Shown here: piece by piece, positions 11,271 to 21,401 of the stretch
Numbering within the stretch: the first letter of the stretch is position 1
How the letters are laid out: each line of letters opens with the position of its first letter
Assembly (NCBI RefSeq): GCF_016907235.1
Contig: NZ_JAFBBO010000001.1
Location: forward strand, 2,046,001-2,110,000
Reading direction: 5' to 3'
Length of the DNA: 64,000 bases
Origin: Oerskovia jenensis
GTDB taxonomy: Bacteria; Actinomycetota; Actinomycetes; Actinomycetales; Cellulomonadaceae
The notes under the pieces: generated by a model
Database searches by the model: none
Told to the model about the DNA's origin: nothing
The model's input: only the letters and a program-made list of their open reading frames with translations
Made by a program: the position numbers and the translations under genes

Positions 11271-11367
11271 GACCGTCTGGTTTCTGAAGCTCTCCAAGGC
11301 GCCCGCTGCAGGTTCACGCCCGCCTGCGCCTCCGGCCCTCTGCCCCGTGGGCGTCGCCGCCCACGGA

Positions 11368-11943
11368 TCACTCTCGGTTCTCCATCGCCTGCAGGGGATC
11401 GGTGAGGCATAGCGACGACTCTGGCGAACCCGTGCCCGGCAGGTTCTGGTCCTTGAGGTCTTGTGCGTACTGTTCACCGGTGTACGTCTCGTCAACGACT
11501 TTGAACTCGCGGAGACACTGCGCGATGAGCTCGTTGAAGTCCACCCTGTTCGGGTTTGTCGTGATCACCGTGTAGAGCGGCACGACCTCCCGGAGACCCA
11601 CACTGATCTCACATTCGTCCTGGACGGACTTGAGCTCCTCGGTGTATTCCCCTGCGGTCTGATATGACTCCACACCGAACTCGTCAACCCAGGTCTCGAC
11701 CGCAAGCCCACGGTCACCCATGCAGGCGATGAACGCGTCTTGGACCTCCCGGTACTCGTGCTCCTCGAGCGTTCCGTCCTGGGCGATGTGGCGCACCAGA
11801 TCGATAGACGTGGATTCCGCGAGCGCACGAACATCAGGCTCCCACGGAGAAGCCTCAGGGCCCTCGGACGTGCCGTCAGTAGAGCACGCCCCCAGCATCA
11901 GGACCGTCGCTATCGCTGTCCCTGTCCAACACATTCGCTGCAC
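11368..11943 (-). CDS. Lipoprotein, four-cysteine family, copy 2
   Basis: 191-residue predicted lipoprotein from GTG 11943; the ATG at 11934 (MCWTG) is an equally possible start. The lipobox is LMLGAC. It carries the family pattern in diverged form: LEEHEYREVQDAFIACMGDRGL, then DECE, then a PLY/NPNRVD stretch, then QCLREF, and a last Cys in LCLTDP. Only the N-terminus of this pattern has drifted (no clear ILxDD). Function unknown. It lies between terminator hairpin 11972-12003 and the decayed paralogue, on the same strand as copies 1 and 3. It has its own upstream region with a motif shared with the secreted-peptide gene at 14246-14572, which suggests common control. Confidence 0.72.
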   Translation of the reverse strand: MQRMCWTGTAIATVLMLGACSTDGTSEGPEASPWEPDVRALAESTSIDLVRHIAQDGTLEEHEYREVQDAFIACMGDRGLAVETWVDEFGVESYQTAGEYTEELKSVQDECEISVGLREVVPLYTVITTNPNRVDFNELIAQCLREFKVVDETYTGEQYAQDLKDQNLPGTGSPESSLCLTDPLQAMENRE

Positions 11944-11971
11944 TCAGATCACCACTCCATCCACACCTGGA

Positions 11972-12003
11972 GCGGCCGACGCGCCCCTGGGCGCGTCGGC
12001 CGC
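11972..12003 (-). terminator. Terminator-like hairpin upstream of lipoprotein copy 2
   Basis: Two perfect 15-base GC-rich arms (11972-11986 and 11989-12003) almost touch. It lies about 300 bases after the leftward kinase gene ends (12310) and just before lipoprotein copy 2, separating the two units. The whole 11944-12309 gap holds only this hairpin, the shared motif at 12054-12080 and no gene that I can support. Confidence 0.55.
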
Positions 12004-12053
12004 TTCTGCGGCCAGGCTGGCAGCACCCGGCGCCATCCCGCAAGGGATTCGTC

Positions 12054-12080
12054 AGGACTTCTCACTATCTGAACTGGACG
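12054..12080 (-). promoter_or_regulatory. Upstream motif shared with the 14653 site
   Basis: The plus-strand text AGGACTTCTCACTAT followed by CTGAACTGGACG recurs almost unchanged at 14653-14679 (AGGACTTCTCACGTAT, ATTGGGACG). Both copies lie 80-140 bases upstream of leftward genes for secreted proteins, and in the same orientation. This is a candidate promoter or activator site common to lipoprotein copy 2 and the secreted-peptide operon. Confidence 0.4.
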
Positions 12081-12309
12081 TACGACCTGGCAACCACGCA
12101 GAAGCGCCCGGGTCGTCGGGCTCGGCACCGCACCGTGGCCGGGTCGGCGGGGTGAACGCCATGACTCGTCGTACACCGTCGTTCCACCCACCTCCGCACG
12201 TCCCGAGGGGGTTCGTCTCCCCGTGCCTGCCGTGCCGTCCGGCCTCGACTCGGCCCACCTCTGTCCTGCCGTCATCGCCCCGGCAAGCCCTACCGCCCGG
12301 GGAGCGGGA

Positions 12310-13293
12310 TCAGCCTCCAGCCGGCGCACCCTCAGCGATGTCGTCCGACGTGTCGGGCTGGTACACGCACACCCACAGCGCCCCGGCGCGGACGCTGACC
12401 TCGAGCTTCTTCGCGGGCTCGATCACGTCGCCGTCGAGCTGGCGCGGCTGCGGCCGGTCGGAGATCACGGAGATCCGTGACCCGCGCAGCACCTCCATGT
12501 TGGGGACGCGCTTGCGCTTGGCGACGACCCCGACGAGGAGCTGGACCCAGTGGCCCAGGTTGCGGGGCGCGATGATCGCGACGTCCATCTGGCCGTTGTC
12601 GGGCTCGGCGTCGGGCAGCAGGTTCACACCACGCTGGAGCTTGCCGACGTTCCCGACGACCACGGTCCGTGCCCGACGGCGCAGCACCGGTCGGTCGTCG
12701 ACCCGCACCTCGACCTTCATCTCGTCGTCGGCCAGGTGCTTGAACGCCGAGACGACGTACGCGATCGCGCCCGCCTTGGCCTTGAGCGCGGTGGGTGCGT
12801 CCTCCATCATCGCGGCGTCGAGGCCCATGCCCGCCATGACGGCGAAGGCCTGCCCGTCGACCTCGCCGATGTCCACGGCCCGGCGGCCGCGGTCGAGCGC
12901 GAGGCGGATGCCGTCCTCGGGACGGGGCGGGATGCCGAGGTTGCCTGCGAGGAGGTTGCCCGTACCGCCGGGGAGGACCGCGAGGGCGGCTTCGGTCCCG
13001 ACGAGGCCTTCGATGCAGGCACGCACGGTGCCGTCGCCGCCGCTCACGAACACGACCTCGGCGCCGTCCTCGACGGCCTGGCGCGCCTGGCCCGTGCCTG
13101 GGTCCTCCGCGGTGGTCTCGAGCCAGGCGGGCGCGGGCCACCCGGCGTCGGCGAGCTGGGTCTCGATGGTGCGGCGGAGCTCGTCGAGCCCCTCGACGCG
13201 GTTCGGGTTGACGATCACGGCCGAGCGGAGCGGCGCGTGGTCGAGGCGTTGCTTGGCGGCGGTCTCGGGCGCTTGTTCCTGGGACGGGTTCAC
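12310..13293 (-). CDS. Diacylglycerol kinase family lipid kinase
   Basis: 327 residues from GTG 13293; the ribosome site is weak, and a later GTG just before VNPNR is an alternative. The catalytic domain begins AVIVNPNRVEG and has the nucleotide-binding GGDGT (85-89) and the family motif PGGTGNLLAGNLG, then GMGLDAAMM. The C-terminal beta-sandwich carries conserved NVGKLQRG and a final VSVRAGALWV. These place it in the DgkB/YegS family, which phosphorylates diacylglycerol, sphingosine-like lipids or related alcohols with ATP. A housekeeping role in recycling lipid head-group by-products is likely. It interrupts the lipoprotein array, is flanked by hairpins on both sides and is probably its own transcription unit. 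Confidence 0.9.
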   Translation of the reverse strand: MNPSQEQAPETAAKQRLDHAPLRSAVIVNPNRVEGLDELRRTIETQLADAGWPAPAWLETTAEDPGTGQARQAVEDGAEVVFVSGGDGTVRACIEGLVGTEAALAVLPGGTGNLLAGNLGIPPRPEDGIRLALDRGRRAVDIGEVDGQAFAVMAGMGLDAAMMEDAPTALKAKAGAIAYVVSAFKHLADDEMKVEVRVDDRPVLRRRARTVVVGNVGKLQRGVNLLPDAEPDNGQMDVAIIAPRNLGHWVQLLVGVVAKRKRVPNMEVLRGSRISVISDRPQPRQLDGDVIEPAKKLEVSVRAGALWVCVYQPDTSDDIAEGAPAGG

Positions 13294-13545
13294 ACCTGAG
13301 TATGTCGTGCGCCGCGCCCGCTCGCTCGACAAGGGGACGACTCGGGCACTCCGGGCGCGCTCAGTACCCGAAGACCTGCACCCAGGTGTTGCCCGCACGC
13401 CCCAGGGTGGTGAACGCCCCAGCCCCCAGGATGGTGAGATCGTCGGTGAGGAGGCCGGCGCGGCGCCCTTCGGACGCCGGCGCTGGATGTGCGACGCGCG
13501 ACGACGCTCGCGATCTTGTAGGGACACGGCTGAGCCACACCACAC

Positions 13546-13577
13546 GACGGCCCGGCCCCTTCCGGGGCCGGGCCGTC
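13546..13577 (-). terminator. Terminator hairpin after the lipoprotein 3 operon
   Basis: Perfect 14-base arms (13546-13559 and 13564-13577) around a 4-base loop, about 90 bases beyond the lipoprotein copy 3 stop. The 13294-13667 gap holds this hairpin, a run of ten C, and no gene that I can support. Confidence 0.65.
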
Positions 13578-13610
13578 AGCGCCCACGCGCAGGGTCGCCC
13601 TGAGCTCTCG

Positions 13611-13620
13611 CCCCCCCCCC
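13611..13620. repeat. Run of ten C residues
   Basis: A pure 10-base C tract lies between the lipoprotein copy 3 stop and its terminator. Such tracts slip in replication and in sequencing. No reading frame I trust crosses it, so phase variation is not indicated. Confidence 0.6.
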
Positions 13621-13667
13621 TGTAGCCGAGAGCTTCGTGGCGTCGCGTGAGTTCCGCTACCTCCGCG

Positions 13668-14246
13668 CTACTTCGACAGCTGCGCCAGCGGATCGTTGAT
13701 GCATTTGCTCACGCGTGGGTCCCCCGTGTCGTACTGGGGATTCGAGAACGTCTCGTCGAACTCCTTGCCGTCGAACTCCGCCCCGACAAGTCCCGCTTTG
13801 CGCAAGCACTCGGCCGAGGCCTCGTCGAGGTCGACCTTCTCCGGGTTCTTCCGCATGTCCCAGTAGAGCGACTCGATGTTCACGACAGTGTTCGCTTCGC
13901 ATTCCTGGATCGCGGTATCCAAAGCAGCCTCGTCCCCCTGCGAGTAGGGGATGGACGTCCCACCGTCCGCCAACAACTCGAGCTCGAAGCCACGTCCCGC
14001 GACGCACGACTTGAGCCGCTCGCGCACCTCCTGATACTCGGCGTCGGTGATCTGATCGTCGGCGAGGATGTCGCGCTCCAGGTCGGTCGTTGCAGCCTCC
14101 CTCGCCTGCTTGAACTCACTCGCGTAGAGGCCGGGCGCCGTGGCGACGTCCTGTGCACAGCCCCCAGCGAGGAGTGCAAGCACGGCGACCCCCACTCCCC
14201 CGCGAAGCAGGACGATACGGGGGCCGCCGTGCTTGCGATGCGGCAT
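13668..14246 (-). CDS. Lipoprotein, four-cysteine family, copy 3
   Basis: 192 residues from ATG 14246, whose first base is the last base of the secreted-peptide stop (TGATG); a GTG at 14261 inside the peptide gene would add five residues. After a basic N-terminus and hydrophobic helix comes the lipobox LLAGGC. The family pattern is clear: YASEFKQARE, ILADDQITDAEYQEV, SCVAGRG, QECE, LYWDMRKNPEKVDLDEASAECLRKAG, and a last Cys in KCINDP. Its closest match here is copy 1. Translational coupling to the secreted peptide suggests that the two products act together, for example as peptide and membrane-anchored receptor or immunity protein. That is a guess from layout. Confidence 0.75.
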   Translation of the reverse strand: MPHRKHGGPRIVLLRGGVGVAVLALLAGGCAQDVATAPGLYASEFKQAREAATTDLERDILADDQITDAEYQEVRERLKSCVAGRGFELELLADGGTSIPYSQGDEAALDTAIQECEANTVVNIESLYWDMRKNPEKVDLDEASAECLRKAGLVGAEFDGKEFDETFSNPQYDTGDPRVSKCINDPLAQLSK

Positions 14247-14572
14247 CAGGCGGACTGCCACGATCCGAAGGTGCCGTTCAGGGCCTGGCCCTGACGAGCC
14301 GTGATGTTGAGGTTGATCGCGTCCGACGTCGACTTCCCGGTCGACCAGGCCCCGTTCTGCCTCACCATCTGACCGCTCGGCGTGAAGTAGTTGATCCCGG
14401 CACGGGCCTGGCTACAGCTTCCCGGCGTCGTCCAGACTCCGCTCGTCGTGGCGGTCACGTTGAAGCTGCACCCTGGCCCCGCAGCCCCTCGTGCGGAGGC
14501 CGGTCCGGCCGCGAACACCGTTCCGACCACCAATGCTCCGGTCGCCAGCACTGTCAGCATCTTTCGCTTCAT
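14246..14572 (-). CDS. Small secreted peptide, bacteriocin-like
   Basis: 108 residues from ATG 14572, preceded by GGAGGG at good spacing. MKRKMLTVLATGALVVGTVF with a following ASA-type site is a classical Sec signal peptide, leaving about 80 mature residues. The mature part is Gly/Ser/Thr/Asn-rich, has only two Cys (in GPGCSF and PGSCSQ, likely one disulfide) and short repeats of the type GxW. Size, secretion and coupling to a lipoprotein beside a dedicated ABC exporter recall bacteriocin or signal-peptide loci. It lacks the conserved pattern of lactococcin 972, so I assign no family. The upstream motif at 14653-14679 may control it. Confidence 0.6.
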   Translation of the reverse strand: MKRKMLTVLATGALVVGTVFAAGPASARGAAGPGCSFNVTATTSGVWTTPGSCSQARAGINYFTPSGQMVRQNGAWSTGKSTSDAINLNITARQGQALNGTFGSWQSA

Positions 14573-14652
14573 TGCGTTCCCTCCTGCCATCCCCCTGCGG
14601 GACGAACAGGACCATACTGTCGACGGCCTGTCCGCCCCGCAAGAGGTTCGGA

Positions 14653-14679
14653 AGGACTTCTCACGTATTGATTGGGACG
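14653..14679 (-). promoter_or_regulatory. Upstream motif shared with the 12054 site
   Basis: Second copy of the AGGACTTCTCAC...TAT...GGACG block, 80-107 bases upstream of the secreted-peptide start and between it and the clpB 3' end. It has the same strand relationship as the copy at 12054-12080 upstream of lipoprotein copy 2. Confidence 0.4.
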
Positions 14680-14689
14680 CGCGTGCACA

Positions 14690-17305
<2,616 letters not shown>

Positions 17306-17357
17306 GGGGTCTCCGGATACTTCAGGGTCTGGGTCTACCTGGAACAACAGGACCTGA

Positions 17358-17378
17358 CTTGAGCCTATTCCACTCAAC
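17358..17378 (-). promoter_or_regulatory. HAIR element (HspR operator)
   Basis: On the minus strand GTTGAGT, seven bases, GCTCAAG: one mismatch per arm from the HspR-associated inverted repeat CTTGAGT-N7-ACTCAAG. Its place just upstream of clpB matches known HspR control in actinobacteria. The hspR gene is not in the window. Confidence 0.85.
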
Positions 17379-17473
17379 TCTGTCCGTCATGTCGGCCATG
17401 CGGTGTCGGCGCGGCGGGCACCGACACCGAACCGGCCGACGACGCCCCCTTCTCTGCGCCACCGATCCACGGG

Positions 17474-17641
17474 ATGCTGTGGGGCGTGACTACACGACGG
17501 CTCGAACCTCCTGCCACCATCGCACCGGACCACAGCGAGCGCACCACGGCGTCGACCGCTCGCCCGATCGCCGAGGAGGCCACCGCGGACGCGGGGCGCG
17601 CCACGGGGAACGTCGCAGGCGCATCAGAGGGAGGTCTCTGA
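17474..17641 (+). CDS. Possible small protein coupled to the next gene
   Basis: A 55-codon frame (MLWGVTTRRLEPPATIAPDH at the start, alternative GTG at 17485) ends in a TGA that overlaps the next ATG (TGATG). The C-terminus is Ala/Glu/Gly-rich and not hydrophobic. The coupling to a good gene and absence of another explanation for this 160-base leader are the only support. It could equally be untranslated leader. Confidence 0.25.
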   Translation: MLWGVTTRRLEPPATIAPDHSERTTASTARPIAEEATADAGRATGNVAGASEGGL

Positions 17642-18267
17642 TGGACGTCACGCTCCTCCTCGTCGTCGCCGTAGTGCTCGCGGGGCTCGTCGTGATCGGT
17701 GTCGTCACGTGGCTGCTGCTGCGCCCCAAGAAGGTTCCTGCGGCGCAGCCGTACGACCACGGCGCACCGGCTGCGGGCTATCCGGGACCTCACGGACAGG
17801 GCGCGTACCCGGGGCAGCCGGGGCAGGGTGGGCACCCGGGGCAGCCGGGATACCCGGGGCAGGCCGGCCATCCGGCCCAGGCGCCGCCGCCCGCCCAGCC
17901 CTACGGCCTCCCTGGCGAGCAGCAGCCCCCGCACCAGCCCTACCCCGCGCAGCCGCCGGCTCCGCCTCAGGCGCCCACGCACCAGTACGCCCCGCCGAGC
18001 ACCCCGCCCGCGCCTCCGGTACCTCCGGTGACTCCCAGCGGTGCGGCCGCGCCCTACGCTCCGGCGTCCGCAGCCCCCTCAGCCCCCGTCGCGCCCGCGA
18101 CACCCGCACAGACGTGGACCGCGCAGGTCACCGAGCCCGGTGGCGAGCAGGTCGACGACTCGGAGATGGACGAGTCGACGCGGCTGCGGGAGGACCTGCG
18201 GCCCGCCGCGCCCGCCACACCACCGGCTCCCCCGGCTCCCCCGACGGGTCTCACCCCGCCCGCCTGA
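17641..18267 (+). CDS. Proline-rich membrane-anchored protein
   Basis: 208 residues from ATG 17641, with AGAGGGAGG upstream. One N-terminal helix (MDVTLLLVVAVVLAG, about residues 3-27) ends in basic RPKK. Everything after it is low-complexity, made of short Pro/Gly/Gln/Tyr units such as YPGQPGQGGHPGQPG, then long Pro-Ala stretches and an acidic patch (DDSEMDESTRLRED). Topology is probably N-out/C-in given the positive residues after the helix. No catalytic domain is present. Such proteins are common next to cell-envelope genes in actinobacteria, but the function is unknown. The first gene to the right of the HAIR region, it is transcribed away from clpB. Confidence 0.7.
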   Translation: MDVTLLLVVAVVLAGLVVIGVVTWLLLRPKKVPAAQPYDHGAPAAGYPGPHGQGAYPGQPGQGGHPGQPGYPGQAGHPAQAPPPAQPYGLPGEQQPPHQPYPAQPPAPPQAPTHQYAPPSTPPAPPVPPVTPSGAAAPYAPASAAPSAPVAPATPAQTWTAQVTEPGGEQVDDSEMDESTRLREDLRPAAPATPPAPPAPPTGLTPPA

Positions 18268-18281
18268 GGACCACGCCACGT

Positions 18282-18327
18282 CCTGTCAGAGCGAGCGTGA
18301 CCCCGAGGTCACGCTCGCTCTGACAGG
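18282..18327. terminator. Perfect 21-bp inverted repeat with 4-base loop
   Basis: Arms 18282-18302 and 18307-18327 are exact complements around CCGA. It starts 15 bases after the proline-rich protein stop and lies upstream of the hydrolase gene. It will form a very stable hairpin on either strand and is most likely a terminator for the first gene. Its sequence is unrelated to the GTGCGGAGT repeats. Confidence 0.75.
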
Positions 18328-18394
18328 TCCGCCCCCGCGGTGGACAATGGCGGCACCGCGGCACCGCCCGAGTCCGCGCGCGAAGGGCAGCACC

Positions 18395-19462
18395 ATGACG
18401 CACGGCTGGCAGCAGGACGTCCTCGGACCCGACTGGGTCGCCCGCACGCTCGACCTCCCGGGGGGCGACACCGCGACGCTCGTCCGCAAGGCCACGAGCC
18501 CTGTGCCCGACGGCGCCGCGCCGGACCCCGGGCAGCTCGCCGCCGCCCCCGCGGCCCGCGCGTCCGCTACCCACGCTGCCCACGCTGCCCACACCGACGG
18601 TGCGACGACCCCGGGGGGTGAGCGGCGCCGTCGGGCCGTGCTGTACGTCCACGGGTTCGTCGACTACTTCTTCCAGACCCACCTCGGTGACGCCTTCGAG
18701 GAGCACGGCTACGCGTTCTACGCGATCGACCTGCGCGGGTACGGCCGGTCCCTCGCGCACTGGACCGAGGACGGCAAGGACCCCAACATGATCGACGACC
18801 TGAGCCTCTACGCCCAGGACCTCGACGCGGCAGCCGCCGTGATCCGGGCCGAGGGGCACGACGAGCTCGTGGTCGTCGGGCACTCCACGGGTGGCCTGGT
18901 CACGAGCCTGTGGGCCAACGCGCGCCCCGGCAAGGTGGCTGCGCTCGTCCTCAACAGCCCCTGGTTCGACCTCAACTCGTCCTGGTTCGACCGCGTGATC
19001 TCCACCCGGGTGATCGACGTCGTCGGGCGCTTCGCCCCTCGGCTCGTGGTGGGCTCGCTCGACGACGCCTACGGGCAGGCCCTGCACTCCGGGACCGGCG
19101 GCGAGTGGACCTACGAGCTCGGCTGGAAGCCGCACGAGGGCTTCCCCGCGCGGGCAGGCTGGGCGCGCGAGATCCGGCGCGGGCACGCGCAGATCGCGCG
19201 CGGTCTGCACGTCCAGTGCCCGGTGCTCGTCCTGACCTCGGCCCGGTCCGGGCCGAACAAGGGCTGGCACCCCGAGGTCGTGACGACCGACAGCGTGCTC
19301 GACGTCCAGCACATCAAGGACCGCGCTCCCGGCCTCGGCGACGACGTGACGCTCGTCGAGATCGAGGGCGGCGCGCACGACCTCGTGCTGTCCCCCGAGC
19401 CGGCGCGGACGGCGTTCCTCACCGAGGTCTTCGCCTGGCTCGACGAGCGACTGCCTGCCTGA
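18395..19462 (+). CDS. Alpha/beta hydrolase (monoacylglycerol-lipase-like)
   Basis: 355 residues from ATG 18395 (MTHGWQQDVLG). The fold begins with VLYVHGFVDYFFQ (oxyanion loop), continues through YAFYAIDLRGYGRS, and has the nucleophile elbow GHSTGG (Ser in the middle). The catalytic acid is probably in LVLTSARSG...D, and the His is in EGGAHD near the C-terminus. The HGFVDYFFQTH and YAIDLRGYGRS signature is typical of the serine aminopeptidase S33/monoglyceride lipase group, cytoplasmic esterases for lipids or small esters. An Ala/His-rich insert (about 45-75, with AHAAHAAH) precedes the fold and looks like an unstructured addition. The exact substrate cannot be read. It converges on the cation transporter gene. 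Confidence 0.88.
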   Translation: MTHGWQQDVLGPDWVARTLDLPGGDTATLVRKATSPVPDGAAPDPGQLAAAPAARASATHAAHAAHTDGATTPGGERRRRAVLYVHGFVDYFFQTHLGDAFEEHGYAFYAIDLRGYGRSLAHWTEDGKDPNMIDDLSLYAQDLDAAAAVIRAEGHDELVVVGHSTGGLVTSLWANARPGKVAALVLNSPWFDLNSSWFDRVISTRVIDVVGRFAPRLVVGSLDDAYGQALHSGTGGEWTYELGWKPHEGFPARAGWAREIRRGHAQIARGLHVQCPVLVLTSARSGPNKGWHPEVVTTDSVLDVQHIKDRAPGLGDDVTLVEIEGGAHDLVLSPEPARTAFLTEVFAWLDERLPA

Positions 19463-19531
19463 GACTGCAGGTCTGCCCGGGAGGTGACCCTCGAGAACGA
19501 GGTTGCGGCCGGTCCGGGGGGCCAGGCGACC

Positions 19532-20560
19532 TCAGGTCCGTTCTCGGCGGCTCACCTCGTCCGACGGGACCAACGACGGCTCGCTCGCCGGGGACACCGA
19601 GATGACGGCCCCGGCGATCACGGGCGCCGCGGTCGCGCGACGTTCGAGCGCGTCGATGCGCTCGGCGACCACGTGCTCGTCGTCGTCCCCCACGAGGTCG
19701 ACGCTCGCGACCAGGTAGAGCGACCGGGGACCGACGAACTCGAGCCGCAGGTACGTGACCCGGTCGACCTCCGGGTCGGCGAGCAGCTCGCGGAGCACGG
19801 CGTCCCGGGTCGCGACCCCCGCGGGCTCGCCCACGAGGAACCGCCGGTTGCGGTCGATGAGGATCCACGAGATGACCCCGAGGATCAGGCCCACCACGAT
19901 CGACCCGATCGCGTCCGGGATCGGCGAGCCCGTGACCTGGTGCAGGAAGATGCCGACGAACGCCACGACGAGGCCCATGAGGGCGGCCGCGTCCTCGGCG
20001 AACACGGCGCGCAGCGTCGGGTCGGACGTGACCAGGACGTGCTGGAGCAGGTCCCGCTCGGCCTTCTTCGCCTCCTTGCGCGCCTGGCGGTTCGCCTGGA
20101 GGAACGAGACCCCTTCCAGCACGAACGCGACCCCGAGCACCGCGTACGCGATCCCGAAGTCGTCCGCCGGCTCCGGGTGGACGAGCTCCTGGATGCCGTG
20201 CGTGATCGAGACCCCCGCCCCCACCGCGAACAGGCCGAGCGCTGCGAACATCGACCACACGTAGGCCTCGCGACCGAACCCCAGCGGGTGGTCGTGGTCG
20301 GCGGGCTTGCGCGAGCGCTTGTTCGCGAGCAGGAGGAACACCTCGTTGCCCGTGTCGGCCCACGAGTGCACGGCCTCGGCGACCATCGACGCCGAACCGG
20401 TGAGCACCGCGGCGGCCGACTTCGCGACCGCGATGAGGAGGTTCGCGCCGAAGGCGACGATCACCGTGAGTGCGCTCTCGGCGCGCTCCTCGGTCTTCAC
20501 GACGCGCGGGCTGTCGGCCACAGGCCGCGTGGGGGGCTGTGCGCCGGGCGACGAGGTCAT
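19532..20560 (-). CDS. Cation diffusion facilitator transporter
   Basis: 342 residues; integral membrane antiporter exporting Zn2+ or another divalent metal in exchange for protons. Six helices are visible (from about 33 to 240). Helix 2 carries the metal-site motif HSWAD (65-69), and helix 5 has the second acidic pair in FAEDAAALMG. After the membrane part, a C-terminal cytoplasmic ferredoxin-like domain starts near 255 (ATRDAVLRELLADPEVDRV). The absence of a His-rich loop and the E/D in helix 5 resemble the ZNT9/SLC30A9-like subgroup, so the metal specificity is uncertain. Monocistronic; promoter shared with a divergent lipoprotein gene. Confidence 0.92.
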   Translation of the reverse strand: MTSSPGAQPPTRPVADSPRVVKTEERAESALTVIVAFGANLLIAVAKSAAAVLTGSASMVAEAVHSWADTGNEVFLLLANKRSRKPADHDHPLGFGREAYVWSMFAALGLFAVGAGVSITHGIQELVHPEPADDFGIAYAVLGVAFVLEGVSFLQANRQARKEAKKAERDLLQHVLVTSDPTLRAVFAEDAAALMGLVVAFVGIFLHQVTGSPIPDAIGSIVVGLILGVISWILIDRNRRFLVGEPAGVATRDAVLRELLADPEVDRVTYLRLEFVGPRSLYLVASVDLVGDDDEHVVAERIDALERRATAAPVIAGAVISVSPASEPSLVPSDEVSRRERT

Positions 20561-20727
20561 GTAGCGGGTCTATCACCGGACCTGCCGGGGCGCACGGGGG
20601 CAGGTCGCCTCAGCGGGTTCGGTCGTCTTCCTCGGCGGTCGGCCGTGCCGTCGGCCGCGCACGTGCGAGTCACACCGGTCGTGCTGTGTATTCTCAGGCC
20701 ACACACGGTCACGACGGGGGTGCGTTC

Positions 20728-21204
20728 ATGCGAGGAAGCAAGGCGGCCGGGGCTTCGGCTCTGGTGCTGGTGGCGCTGATGGCGGCTGGTTGCAGCGGCG
20801 AGAGCAGCGCCTCTCCCGGACCCCCGGAAGAGGTGGTCCAGGCGGGCGCGTCCGAGGAAGACGTGGCGCAGGACGTCGCCGCGTGCGCGGCGGTCTCCGA
20901 CGTCCAGTCGATCGTGGAGAACGCCGACATCGCCCTCACCGAGGGGCGCATGGCCGTCCAGGAGCAGCAGGGCTGGTACGAGGTCGCGACACGTGTGCTG
21001 CACCGCATCCCCTCGAGCGGCGACAGTGCCGTCGGCCAGGCGGTCGCCGACCTGCAGGAGGCCGTCCCGGCGGTCGAGACGTGGACGAGGACCGAACCCG
21101 CGGTCATCAGGTCGGACGCCTGGTCCGTCGCCCTCGACGCCCTGGCCGGACCCTGCCTCGCGGTGGACTCTGAGCTGTTCACCCTCATGTTCACCGGCGG
21201 GTGA
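20728..21204 (+). CDS. Hypothetical lipoprotein
   Basis: 158 residues from ATG 20728. The signal peptide has a basic start (MRGSKAAG) and the lipobox LMAAGC, so it should be anchored outside the membrane. The mature part begins with a Ser/Pro linker, followed by mostly helical sequence with two Cys (VAACAAVS and GPCLAV) that could pair. It does not match the four-Cys lipoprotein family at 10-14 kb. Divergent from the cation exporter and convergent with mnhG. Function not recognised. Confidence 0.65.
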   Translation: MRGSKAAGASALVLVALMAAGCSGESSASPGPPEEVVQAGASEEDVAQDVAACAAVSDVQSIVENADIALTEGRMAVQEQQGWYEVATRVLHRIPSSGDSAVGQAVADLQEAVPAVETWTRTEPAVIRSDAWSVALDALAGPCLAVDSELFTLMFTGG

Positions 21205-21401
21205 GGCATGCAGTCTGCTCTGGGTTCGACCGAAGGCCACTTCGGGCACACCGTGCGACAAAGATCTGGTCACGCGGACGAACCCCACTGAGCTGGTGCC
21301 GTTCGAGGACCTGGATCTGGCCCAGCCCTAGCACGTTCCCCTCGGTAGAGCGGTCGGGGGCGCAGGCGGCCGGTCGCGGTCACCTTCGGCGGGCGCGGCC
21401 G

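Noticed and set aside
12550-13299. Rightward reading frame opposite the lipid kinase
   Set aside because: Antisense shadow; the leftward frame has the full kinase motifs.
13361-13543. 60-codon leftward frame ending in TTLGRAGNTWVQVFGY
   Set aside because: The C-terminal part looks protein-like, but the rest is Arg/Ser-rich, there is no ribosome site, and it lies between a terminator and another gene's leader.
13611-13620. Phase-variable C tract
   Set aside because: No credible coding frame crosses it; it lies after the lipoprotein stop.
14246-14572. Lactococcin 972 family bacteriocin
   Set aside because: Size and secretion fit, but the spacing of Trp, Gly and His residues of that family is not present, so only a general bacteriocin-like label is kept.
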